From positions 7,564,001 to 7,628,000 of the forward strand of contig OZ316893.1 in assembly GCA_973895155.1 (NCBI GenBank): a stretch of DNA of 64,000 nt, in the 5' to 3' direction. Numbering within the stretch: position 1 is the stretch's first letter; each line of letters starts with the position of its first letter. Under the pieces are notes generated by a model. It had not been told where the DNA came from. It was given only the letters and a program-made list of their open reading frames with translations, and ran no database searches. Source of the DNA: Marsupella aquatica. Taxonomy: Eukaryota > Marchantiophyta. Shown piece after piece: positions 24,454-34,039 of this stretch. The position numbers were made by a program, and so were the translations under genes.

Positions 24454-25544
24454 ATGTCAGCCGATGACCTAGGAGGTAGCAGCTCATCACCACCAACACC
24501 CCGATACCACTTACGGAGTGATCCACGACCCTTGGTGCCAATTTCATTGGAGTCTCGGCAATTTCAACGACGTCCACAGACAGCAGCAGCACCCACACCA
24601 CGCAATCCTTCTGCTCAATTTGGTGGTCGCTTCACCCTACCCCGAAGCCTGCTATCACTTCCTTGCCATTTACCCCTTCTGCATCAGTGGTTGTTCCAGC
24701 TTCACCGACATACAGCATGGATGCTAGCCACTCATCTGGCCGCATTGAGCGCTTCAGCGGGCGGCCAGGCACTGTTTCTTTGCGTGAGTTCAAATCCACT
24801 TTCTACACTATCGTTTACGAATTGGAGTTGAAGTACGGCAGCAATTTCACAATTAATGCTTTTGCATTTAAGCAGCTAGCCAGGTATGTGCACCATGAGG
24901 CTTTGGATGTGTATGAGCAGCACTCTCAACGGCTGCTTGTTGTCACACAATTGCCTAATCCTACCTATGCTAGTGCAATTGCAGCTGCCTCACAACTGGC
25001 ATTACAGAATGCCATTGCAGCCCATGCTGCTACTCCTACTACTTCCCCTCCTACTCCAGTTCCTACCACTGCGCCAGTTACTCCCACTATCTTGGCACAG
25101 GCTACATCAGGCATTTCTCTCACTATTGATTCTCCTGCCTTTGCTGATCCAGTGGCTGAGTTTTTCCAGGTTCTTGAATTGGAATTCCCAATCAAGAGTG
25201 CTGACAAAATCATGCAGTTGGCTACCTTTGTGAGGCAGCGCGATGAAACATTAAAGATGATGTATCACCGGCTTCTCAAGCTGAAAGAGGACACCCAAAG
25301 CATCACTGACCTGGAGGTTGCGCATTGCTATTGTTGTGCATTGGAGGGCACACCAGCTCTCCATTCGCAAGTGTTGCAGCAAGTATTCTCAGAGTTTGGA
25401 GATAGCTACACATTGCTCAATGTCTATGACACTACTGAGAAACTTGAGTTGGTCCATGCACATTATGAGGCCAGTATTGTGCGTCCACCGCGATCTAGGT
25501 ACCAGGCTGCTGCCCCTACACTGGCCACCCCTTCCCATGTGCCA
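24454..25544 (+). pseudogene. gag-like N-terminus and core
   Basis: The ATG at 24454 opens MSADDLGGSSSSPPTPRYHL, a basic, Pro/Ser-rich start. After a frame change near 24650 the core contains GRIERFSGRPG and FKSTFYTIVYELELKYG, then an Ala/Pro/Thr-rich spacer. A helical stretch follows (RQRDETLKMMYHRLLKLK, and EKLELVHAHYEA near its end) of the kind seen in retrotransposon gag proteins. A TAA at 25545 ends the open frame just before the zinc knuckles. Family calls for gag are always weak at sequence level. Position and the following domains carry the assignment. Confidence 0.65.
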
Positions 25545-25595
25545 TAATATGGTTCCAAGACCAAGGCAGCACATGCTGCTTTCATGCTGCCATCT

Positions 25596-25703
25596 TGCAA
25601 CTACTGTGGTAACCCCAATCACAAGGCTAATGAATGTGATATTGTTGTTGAGGATCTGTCTTGTGATTTTTGCGGGAAAGTGGGTCACTTGGAAGCAGTT
25701 TGT
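25596..25703 (+). pseudogene. Two CCHC zinc knuckles (nucleocapsid)
   Basis: Two perfect CX2CX4HX4C motifs lie in the same frame as the gag core: CNYCGNPNHKANEC at 25596-25637 and CDFCGKVGHLEAVC at 25662-25703. They would bind element RNA. They sit between the TAA at 25545 and the TGA at 25734, so as the sequence stands they are not translated with gag. Confidence 0.85.
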
Positions 25704-25742
25704 TTTGCCAAATTCCGAGAGTGGAAGCAGCTATGACAATAG

Positions 25743-26258
25743 GCCACTCATCCTGCTCCTATTTCCACTCCCCCACCAGCTAGGAGGGCTCCTACTGCAT
25801 CAGTTGCTCCTCCTTCCAGTGGCAAAGCACCCAGTGCCAACAAGTTGCCCAAGCAGCAACAGAAGCAACCAGCTCAGAAGGAGGCTCACAATGCACAGGC
25901 AACTCAACTCCAGTCTCTAACTCATGAGGTTGAGTCCTTGCGTGCCCAACTTGCCAATATCAAAGGCAAGTCAATTGCCTCTGCTGGTCCTTCTCAACCG
26001 GCTGGTCACGTGCAACCCATCCCTGGCTCAGGCACCACTGACAGTTCAGCACCTCTACCCCGCTCTTTCTATGGCTTGTCATTTGATGCTCATATGGGTG
26101 AGTGTGTACTGTCCTCTGCTACACAGCCTGGCCTTACGGCAGAATTTTCAGATTCATTCTGCCCTTCCTATTTTGCTTACCAGCAGGCCAGTGCTGCTTC
26201 CTGTACTACTCCCACCCGTCGCATTAAACAGGCTGATGGCTTTGCGCTGGTCCTATGA
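25743..26258 (+). pseudogene. Pro/Gln-rich linker with coiled coil
   Basis: The gag frame continues after the TAG at 25740 through PAPISTPPPARRAP-type sequence and a QQ/K-rich stretch to a heptad segment (LQSLTHEVESLRAQLANIKG). It then passes through Ser/Pro-rich sequence and stops with TGA at 26256. The next domain is one base out of phase. No classical slippery heptamer is evident at the junction, so a mutation is more likely than programmed shifting. Confidence 0.55.
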
Positions 26259-27367
26259 CTAGAGCCAGGGGAGCTCGGGCTGTCATGCCCCAATCCTTTC
26301 AGCCACTCACACTTGCTGAAGAGCGCACCTTGTTGGCGAAGGGGGAGGGAGCTGCAGCTACATCCATTCCACCACCAGTTGCTGCTAACATTTCACAGGG
26401 AGTTGTTTCTCCTGAGCTGCTTGAGCATTTCACCTCCGATGTGGCACAAAGGATTCTTACAACTCCACTTTTCAGTTGCCATGATTTACAGCTGGATGCT
26501 AGAGCTATCATCAGAGCGCTAGAGGGCTCACTGCATTCTTCATCAGCCCCTGTGACACCGGTTTTGGAGGTCCAATCTCATGTACATACTGGACCTTCTT
26601 CTTCTCCATTACATGCTTCCACTGGTTTGGCTATCCCAGTACCAATTTCTAGTGGTAGCGATGACAGTATTGTTACAGATTGTGTGACCAGAGCTACACT
26701 GGATTCTGGTCATGCTGCTCCATCTTTCCTGACTATGCTGTTGAGTGGAAAGACCGTGGATACTAACTCCCTTCACAAGGTACCTCATCATCTGCCAAAA
26801 GTGGTGCCTAGCGACAGGACTTCAGTTTCCACCACCATTGCCATTGTTGACAACAGGAATTCAGCGGTCAAGTTGGAGGGTCACACTCCTCAGGTGGTCA
26901 TGCTAGACACAGGCGCTCAACCAGTGATATTGGGCATTCAGTTTGCCAAGAAGATGGGACTGCTGACTGATCATTTATAGCAATCCAGGTGGCATATTCG
27001 GACTGCTAGTGGCACTGTGGAGGATGTGCTGGGTGAGAGTTCTACTTTACTCACTCTCACTTTTAATGGAGGTACAGATCAGGAACTGCATTTCCCAGTC
27101 AAATGTTTGGTTACCAATGCCACTATGTATGATGTGCTCATTGGCCAGGAGGCTTTGTTCCCACCAGGTTTTACCATTGACAACTGGCATGAGCATGCAT
27201 ACTACAGAGTTGATTGGCATACTGATGGCTCACACTTGGGCTACATTCCACTTGATTTGCATGGTGCCCATACACCTATGGCTCACCACTGTGTGTTGAA
27301 AGCAGTGCACACAACTACCTATGTCAACCACCCATTGCAGGATTGGATTGAGGAGGATGACGATTAG
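26255..27367 (+). pseudogene. Retropepsin-like aspartic protease region
   Basis: The catalytic signature VVMLDTGAQPVILG is read at about 26894-26935, with DTGA at 26906-26917. A hydrophobic flap and core region continues past a TAG at 26978 (TLTFNGG, FPVKCLVTN) to the second conserved block, YDVLIGQEALF at about 27128. That block plays the part of the family's ILG-(Q/R)-D motif. A further TAG at 27365 follows. The fold is complete if the TAGs were once Gln codons. Confidence 0.75.
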
Positions 27368-28669
27368 GTGGCTGCTGCACATGCTGCTGCACGTATAGCA
27401 GCACTTTCCAGCAACGTGGATCATCAACCAGAGGTGGTACAACGGCTCCAAGCAGCCCATGGACCTTTGGTGGCTGCATTGCGCAAGTTTGAAGACCTTG
27501 GGCAGCACAATGGACAGCCAATAGCCCCAATCTTGAGCGCACCAGTTACATGGACTCCTGCTCCAGATGGCCTTACATTGCTTGAGCTTTTTGGTGGCAT
27601 TTTTACAGGCTTGGAAGCTCTCCTACAGTCCGGCATGGTGGTGAAGCAGTACATCTACGTGGACATTGATCCAGGTGCAAGGCAAGTGGCTGAATCCCAT
27701 TTGCTGGAATTTTCAGAACAATTTCCCTAGCAGTTTCCACACAATGCATGGAAGTCTGCATTTTCTTTCTTCCCTCCAGATATCCAGCTTGTCCAACACC
27801 GACACTTAACCCTTCTTGGTTCCCTTGATTTGATCATAGCTGGTTGGGAATGCCAAGGGTTTTCAGCTGCTGGTCATGGTGCTAGATTGCATGACTCTCG
27901 TTCTGGCCTTTTCACAGCATTGGTTCAGATTCTCACCTGGGCTCAATCCCTTTATCCTGCTGTTGGTTATATCATTGAGAATACTCCATCTCAGTTTGAC
28001 CAGCGTCCACATGTCAAAGAGGATTTCAGTGTGGTCCAGCACTACTTGGGACCACCCCTTCTCATTGATGCAGTGCACTGTGGTTCTTATGCACATCATC
28101 TTCGTAACTTTTGGACTAACCTTGCACCACCTTCCTTGTTGGAGTTGGCTCTTCACCACACATCCAGGGACACTAACCTCATAGTGGACCAGATTTTGGA
28201 TCCTGACAGTTCTTGCCAACAAGTTATACGGCAAGAGCTAGCACCTTGGTATCCAGCCAATACCATTGGACAGCCCCGTGCTGCTTGGCCTACATTTGTA
28301 TCCTTTCCAGGTGCACATGCTTTTCAGGGTGATGGTCCTGGCCTGGTTTATCGACATTCTACCGGTACATGGGATGAACCTAGTCCTAAGGAGAGAGAAC
28401 GGGCTATGGGCTTCCAACCCGGTACTACAGGTCACACCAAAATCACCAGGTTGGCCAGGAATGCTTTACTTGGCAGGGTAATGGATCTCAATGCTCTCAC
28501 TTGGCTTCTGGTCACTTGCATCCTTTTTCAGATGTACATTCATTCAACATCTGGAGTTCCAGCCCTACCACTCCATGGTGTTGTTACATGGCATCCAGAC
28601 CAGGTGCACTTACCTCTATTCAACACTCATCGCTTCAGTCCAAGTGTTGGGGGAGGAGGTCCCTTGTAA
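27368..28669 (+). pseudogene. Cytosine-5 DNA methyltransferase domain, DNMT3-like
   Basis: All landmark motifs occur in the standard linear order. Motif I is LLELFGGIFTGLEAL (27578-27622), followed by YIYVDIDPGARQVA. Motif IV is AGWECQGFS with the catalytic Cys at 27851-27853. Motif VI is IIENTPSQ (27971). Motif VIII is HHLRNFWTNL (28094). Motif IX/X is KERERAMGF (about 28387) and ITRLARNALLGR (28442-28477). The GIFTGL start, the R-x-FW-x-NL box and the RLAR-x-x-LLGR end look most like DNMT3. The linear order rules out the rearranged plant DRM type. Unusually, motif IV has ECQ where PCQ or PCN is the rule. One TAG (27728) interrupts the domain between motifs I and IV. Confidence 0.82.
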
Positions 28670-29740
28670 TGTGGCTGACATTATTTCTGAGTTTCATGGT
28701 GTGGACCAACCCAGATCAGCAGGTACAACAGGCCTTGGAGAGGCCTCATCACCTTATCAGCAGCATGCTAGCAGCTTGGACAGTGGAGAGGCTAGCACTT
28801 CTGGTTCTTCAAGCATGAGTACATCAGGTCCTATACCTAGTGTTGCCAACTACACATTCATCATGGGCAACCACCTGAGTAAAAGACAGAAGGACCGGAC
28901 TGTAAAGACTGAATGACGAGCTGGGCGGAGCTGATGGACTGTGTGCACTCAGGTCTGGGATTTCTTGGTTGTCGTTGCGGATTGATTCTGCTGCTGTGAA
29001 CTACTGTCCTTTAACCTCCTACGTGGAGGTCTCGATTACTATCTTTGAAGCCAAACCTTGACTCTTTAGGCACTCTAACGATGACGATCTAGAGCTTGCT
29101 TAGATTAGGGTCTGCCTTCATCTTTTGCTGTCCCATCAAGGTACTAGGGGTTTTGCGCAGAGGAAGTGCTTGGGGGTGACCGTAAGGATGGGCTCGTCAA
29201 GGAGGTGACTAATCAAGGCTTGCTTGCAACCGTGGACTTCTATCTGGACCAGAGCGAAAAGACGTGTCTGGACTTACTTACGGGGAGCTGGTTGCGTGAT
29301 TAGAGTAGTAGATGTGAAGCTTCGTAATCCTCTCGGACCTCGCGGGGCTTTCGAAGATCCTTTTCACTTGGAGTTTGAGCTGTGAAGGTGCCGGATAGAT
29401 GCTCCATATCTGTGATTGGACAAACTATTGGGAACTCTGACTTAGCCGAATACTGCTATGCGAATAAGGAAAACGGGATCGAATGCATGGCACTGTTGAC
29501 ATTGCTGACGACGTGTGATTCCTAGGGTAGAATGCCCTTGCTTGACTCAACGTGGCTTAACTCTGCGGGGCAAGGTGAGCTTGCGTCTTCCTCTTTCTTT
29601 GCCTGATTCACAAATTTTCTTTATTCTTCTGAGCTTTGGAGCGAATCCCTTTCCGACGGCTGCCAATAGAAGATGCCTTTGGTCCTCTACGTTAATTCTT
29701 ATTGTTCTACTTTCCGTTACCGGTGGGGTCCTGATTGTGA
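28670..29740 (+). other. 3' part of the gag-methyltransferase element or flank
   Basis: After the Ser/Gly-rich tail, which stops at 28914-28916, about 800 bp has no supported open frame. A plus-strand frame at 29515-29790 has hydrophobic segments but no domain. No copy of the 5' leader sequence was found here, so the right edge of the element cannot be placed. Confidence 0.35.
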
Positions 29741-29746
29741 GGCTCT

Positions 29747-30262
29747 ATGGCGGGGTACCGGGGGGAAATTACTGGTGGCGGCCGTGGTGACCTCATGAGA
29801 TACCCATCCCTCAGGAGGGATGCGGAAGGTGGTGCTGGGCACTGGTCGAATTTGGGCTCCCGTGCTGCTGAGAAGGGGGCACAACATCTAGCAGCTGATA
29901 CGAGGCACTCAGAACGGACTGATGTTACTTTCTCTCATCAGGATGTTAGATCTGATGGAATTCCTGAGGGGAGATTGAATAGCAATCAGGTGATTACTGC
30001 TTCCACTTCTGCGGAACGTACCTCTGGCACCAATGCGGACGGATTTTCACGTTGCCCTGCCCCTATTCCGGATGAGAACACGATAATGGACTCTCTGGAG
30101 GGACGGGGCAAGGCGGACTACGGGGAATACTTCCGCGAGGACATCGGCAAAAGGGATGAAGAAGATATGCTTATTGATCAATCGATCGATGCTACTCCAC
30201 GTTTGAATGTCCCTGGCGCTCCTAACAGACCCTCTACGAGGGGACCTTTTGCATCTTCATAG
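29747..30262 (+). CDS. Unidentified 171-codon open frame
   Basis: This is an acidic, Gly/Arg/Asp-rich open frame with no recognised domain. It contains TNADGFSRCPAP, which faintly recalls the end of retroelement RNase H domains (ADALSR-P), but nothing else supports that. It may be a fragment of the polymerase region of the neighbouring element or a chance frame. Confidence 0.2.
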   Translation: MAGYRGEITGGGRGDLMRYPSLRRDAEGGAGHWSNLGSRAAEKGAQHLAADTRHSERTDVTFSHQDVRSDGIPEGRLNSNQVITASTSAERTSGTNADGFSRCPAPIPDENTIMDSLEGRGKADYGEYFREDIGKRDEEDMLIDQSIDATPRLNVPGAPNRPSTRGPFASS

Positions 30263-30395
30263 ACCCCATTGTCTAGGAGACAAAGAATGTTTGCTTTCAA
30301 TTAATTGCTATTAATTTTGCAATAAGTTTAATGAGTATGACTCGGATGTTCTGTCCCACATGTTGTACATTTTCTAGAAGTCTGCTACCTCAACT

Positions 30396-31839
30396 ATGCC
30401 TTGTGTTTCACAATGCCAGAATCAATTGACAACAATGAGGCATGAACTTCAACTTAATATTGCATTGGAGTCCTCGGACAATTCATCTGATGTAGACTCA
30501 CTTGATCTATTAGTGGGGTATGTGGAGGCAAAGGATGTTGGCAATGTGTCCACTCTATCACTGTCAGACAATGACCTGCCTATGGATTCTAGTTTGGACT
30601 CAGAGGATTCTCAGGATGCACATGAGTTTGAAGAATTTAGTACTACTCCTACTTCCCTGTTTGAATTGCACTTTGTGATGCACAACATCAGGTTCTTTAT
30701 TCCTAGACATGTCACCGGTAAGTTAGATGAGTTTGCTACCAAGTTCTTCCATAACTTGCCTGCCACATTGTTCAGGCAACTTACCAGGATGGACAAAGCA
30801 CATTCTTTGGCTTAGTTGACAAAATAGAATCCCACCCCATATTTGAGAACCATTCTCATCATATCCAGGCCCCCGTCATTAGGTAGCTAGCAGTTTGTCT
30901 GGACAGACTAGGCCATGATGGTGATGGTAATGGGGCCTGTATCAACCACTTGATTCCAACTTGGGGAGTAAATTGTGGTAGCCTTGTCAATTTTAGCAAA
31001 CAATGTTTGCTGGCTTTGGAGGCAATCATGCATGGCTGAAGAAATTGCTTGGCCAGACATCAATGACAGAGTTCACATATCATAAGCATTTGCAGCACAT
31101 AGCTTCCAAGGATGTGTAGGACTCATTAATTGATGGGTCACTTATGCCATTGACTCAACGGCCAAAGGAGCATGGAGAATGTTACTATGACAGGAAGGGT
31201 TGGTACTCCATCAACACTCAAGTTGTCTATGACCATAGGTGGAAAATCATTTTCATGTTCTCAGGTATGCATATTTCACTTACTATTCATATTTTAAACT
31301 GCACATTATTATTATTACTGCTCTTACTAGTACTTGAATTTGTGGCTGACCCAACATAAACTATGAATTCTTTCAGGAATGCCTGGATCTTATGGTGACC
31401 TCACCAGCATTAGGAGGTCTCCCTTGTGGCATTATTGTAACCAGGTTGATAGGAATGTCTTGTTCCAAGAGGGCAGTAATTATTGGGTGACTTTGGCTAC
31501 CTACAGGTATGCCCCCATTTAGTATGTTCCTTCAAGAGCCTGGCAGATATATCAAACAACAAAGAGGATTTCAACATCTGTGTTGCAAAATGTCGTGTCA
31601 CCAATGAACAGTGTATTGGAGTTCTTAGATCTATCTCATTGGCATTCACTGAAAGAGGTGAGGGTTCAACTGAATAAAAAAAAGATTCAGTTTGGATGAT
31701 TGGTTAGATGGATAGGCCTTTGTTGTAGACTGCACAATTATGTCATACGTAAGGACTACAAATGGACTGAAGATGATCAAATGGAGGAAGTGGAGTCATT
31801 AGTACTGGACAGGGCAGACTCAATAGACAACGAGCATTA
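30396..31839 (+). pseudogene. PIF/Harbinger (DDE_4/HARBI1-type) transposase, broken
   Basis: The N-terminal part (30396-30790) ends in FRQLTRMDKA, the usual entry to HARBI1-type transposases. After a one-base shift the frame continues with TFFGLVDKIE and a TAG at 30884, where family pattern expects Gln. The catalytic core has the first Asp in LIDGSLMPL (about 31130) followed by YYDRKGWYSIN. The second Asp is in LGDFGY (about 31483) and the Glu in RVTNEQCIGVL (about 31597). It ends with the CRLHNYVIRKD block, stopping at 31837. A 108-bp intron with GT-AG ends (about 31265-31376) restores FSGMPGSYGD. At least three frameshifts and one stop make it inactive, although D, D and E are all still present. 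Confidence 0.8.
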
Positions 31840-33088
31840 GCCAAGGAGTACCAGGCGACCAACATCACAGGCAGGGAATGCCTTCCTAGTGCAAGTCGTG
31901 GACCATGCACTAGCATTGAATAGAGCCCCAATATCAATGGAAACTGAGTAGGTTGTGTACTAGTAATGTTCAATGCCTGGTGGAGTGTAGTGAGCATATG
32001 TTTTATTTGGGCCATCCTCGTACTTTGCTTTTCATTTGTCTCAACTTTGATGAGAACGTTGAATGTTTGTATCAAAGTTGTTGGTTTCCATAGCAACTGA
32101 TTGACTGACTAAAATCTTTAGTCCACAATGTGAGAGCAATAGAATGGAGAATCAAAAGCTTTGGCATGTTAGGAGGGGGGCAGCCGATGCATCCATGTGG
32201 GCTGCAATTCGAGGGTTCCCCACATGGCCATTGGGCCCCCATCTTTCCTTCTAGACAATTTTTGGTCATGTTGAGAATTTTGACCCCACATTTCATGTAT
32301 GGTGTGCAAGTGTTGGAGGTCAAGAGCAAGCGAGCCCTCATGGGCATATAGGCTGTGCTTTTTGGGAGAGAGGAATGGTTGGAGGGATCGAAGCTCCGTA
32401 TGGCGCATCTCCCAATCATCAAGATTGAGGATTTTGCAGAGGAAACGTCAAGCAACTTGACACAGGTTGATGGGACGGGGAAGTGGATTCAAGAGAAAGT
32501 ATGTTCTAAGGAAGGCGGAGAGGTACAAGGGTGTGAAGCAAAGATTTCTACCAACGGAAACACGAAGGAGTGATTCACATGTTTGGTCGCCGTGTGCTTA
32601 CTAAGGGTTTGTAGGTAGCATTTTGGAGGCAAGAAGAGCACTTCACATTCTGCAGCTACCAGGTCCCACTTACTTTCAATTGTAGCATTTCCCACTAGGC
32701 AAGAGGTACATTGTAGTGTGGGCCATTGGAATAGGCTAAGGCCATCGTTGAAACTCTCATAGGATATCATTTTTGGATGAGTTTTGCAAGTATGTTTGGT
32801 GTGTCATTTCATGGTGTCCATTATTGCATGCCTTGTTGAGAAGTATGCTCTTAGTTTCTGTACAAAATAGAAAAGGGAAAAGTGATGAAGAATGGAAGCT
32901 TCAAATGATCGAGACTTAAATTATTGCAAAATATCTAGAAGCTTTGCAGAGCTTATAGTTACAACAAGAAGATAGTTTGGCATTAGGAATACATGCTTCA
33001 CTAATTGGAAACGCTAGAAGTGACAACAAAGTGCGGCCACAACAAGCTTTCTTGCTTCATTCTTGCAAGACCCAAACTATGGTTGCTT
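31840..33088. other. Interior of the Harbinger-like element, no gene seen
   Basis: This is the 3' flank of the transposase, with short open frames on both strands (for example 32072-32455 minus and 32355-32573 plus) and no recognised domain. It lies between the transposase and the minus-strand genes and is probably part of the same transposon. Confidence 0.35.
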
Positions 33089-33501
33089 TTAGTCGGAGTG
33101 TTGATGCCAACGGTAGCCATCAATGAGCATGCCATCCCCCAAGTTGTCGTCGCTATCGTGTTGTCCCTTGCATGCTTCCTTCTCCCTTTCCGCCTTTTTT
33201 TCCCTCTCCTGTTTGGCTCTCCTAGCAACGCGTTGCTGCATTTTGAGCTTCAAACGATGAGTCCCTTCTGTCATGAGATGTAGTAGATTCCTCACAATTC
33301 TTCATGTTCTGAACTTGTTTCTTTTACACGACCTGATTGAATGGGTGTCACTTTGCAAGGTTGCACTTTAGGAGCATTTTCTTCTTGTTGTGTTGGCTCA
33401 TCGTCATCGGTGAGGTCTATAACAATGGTTAGCTTTGAACGAGGCACAGGAGGAATTGGAGACTTAGAATCTGCTTTTGCCTGACTTGTTTGAGGAGCCA
33501 T
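33089..33501 (-). pseudogene. Acidic/basic ORF with SUMO-interaction-like motif
   Basis: From an ATG at 33501 the minus-strand frame reads a Ser/Pro/Lys start and then TIVIDLTDDDE, a textbook hydrophobic-DLT-acidic SUMO-interacting motif, and stops at 33292. A second frame (33295-33089) carries a charged helix (ARRAKQEREKKAEREKEA). The two could be one broken gene. It lies inside the Harbinger-like element and may be an accessory protein of it, but no family was recognised. Confidence 0.35.
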
Positions 33502-34039
33502 TGAGCGAAAGAAAAAGCAGGGTATGAGCACAAATTGACACAAAATCAGAATTTGCCAGTTTTGTCTACAAAGATTACTTGCTCAGTGGATTGCAAAATG
33601 GTAGTGTGTGCAATGGCTAGGCAGACTCTTTTTTTTCCCACATACTCGACCTTGGATTCCCTCCCATCCCATGAGTTTTCATACTTAGGCAGAGTAGCGT
33701 ATCATGTGAGACTGGCTGTTGTGGGAATGTCACAGTCAATTGAACCTCGCACTTGGTCCTTGCCCTAGATCATTGACAAGACCTGTCCCCTACGTGTCTT
33801 GTGAAGTACCCTTACAAAACTTGTGAAGCCATTGAGAGGACTTCATTGTACATGAGTGAAATATAAGCTCTTGTACCATTTACAACATGTGCTGTAAATT
33901 TATTAAATGTCTGATTGAAGTAGGCATACACAAGAGATAAGTGGGACCTGTGCCACAACAGGTTCTAAATAACTCCATGTCAGAAATGGAATAATATGTC
34001 ACACTACAACACAATTGAACATAATTGAACATTTAATTG

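Larger units (their letters stand above)
24454..28916 (+). pseudogene. Retroelement gag-protease-DNA methyltransferase region, decayed
   Basis: One continuous coding region can be followed through three reading frames: from the ATG at 24454, then a shift near 24650, another near 26250 and a last one near 28655. Domains in order are a gag-like N-terminus and core, two CCHC zinc knuckles, a Pro/Gln-rich linker with a short coiled coil, a retroviral-type aspartic protease and a cytosine-5 DNA methyltransferase, then a Ser/Gly-rich tail. Six in-frame stops interrupt it: TAA 25545, TGA 25734, and TAG 25740, 26978, 27365 and 27728. All are one C-to-T step from CAA, CAG or CGA. No reverse transcriptase, RNase H or integrase was found inside or directly after it. 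It is probably a dead or non-autonomous copy of a Ty3/gypsy-like element. A domesticated gag-methyltransferase gene is the alternative, but the stops argue against that. Confidence 0.8.

Noticed and set aside
25545-27730. Stop-codon readthrough or nuclear U-to-C RNA editing as explanation of the stops
   Set aside because: Six stops of all three types in one message are too many for readthrough, and U-to-C editing is known in plant organelles, not for nuclear transcripts. Mutation is simpler.
29515-29790. Hydrophobic frame as a membrane protein or env-like gene
   Set aside because: Only two hydrophobic stretches, no motif, and the frame is short.
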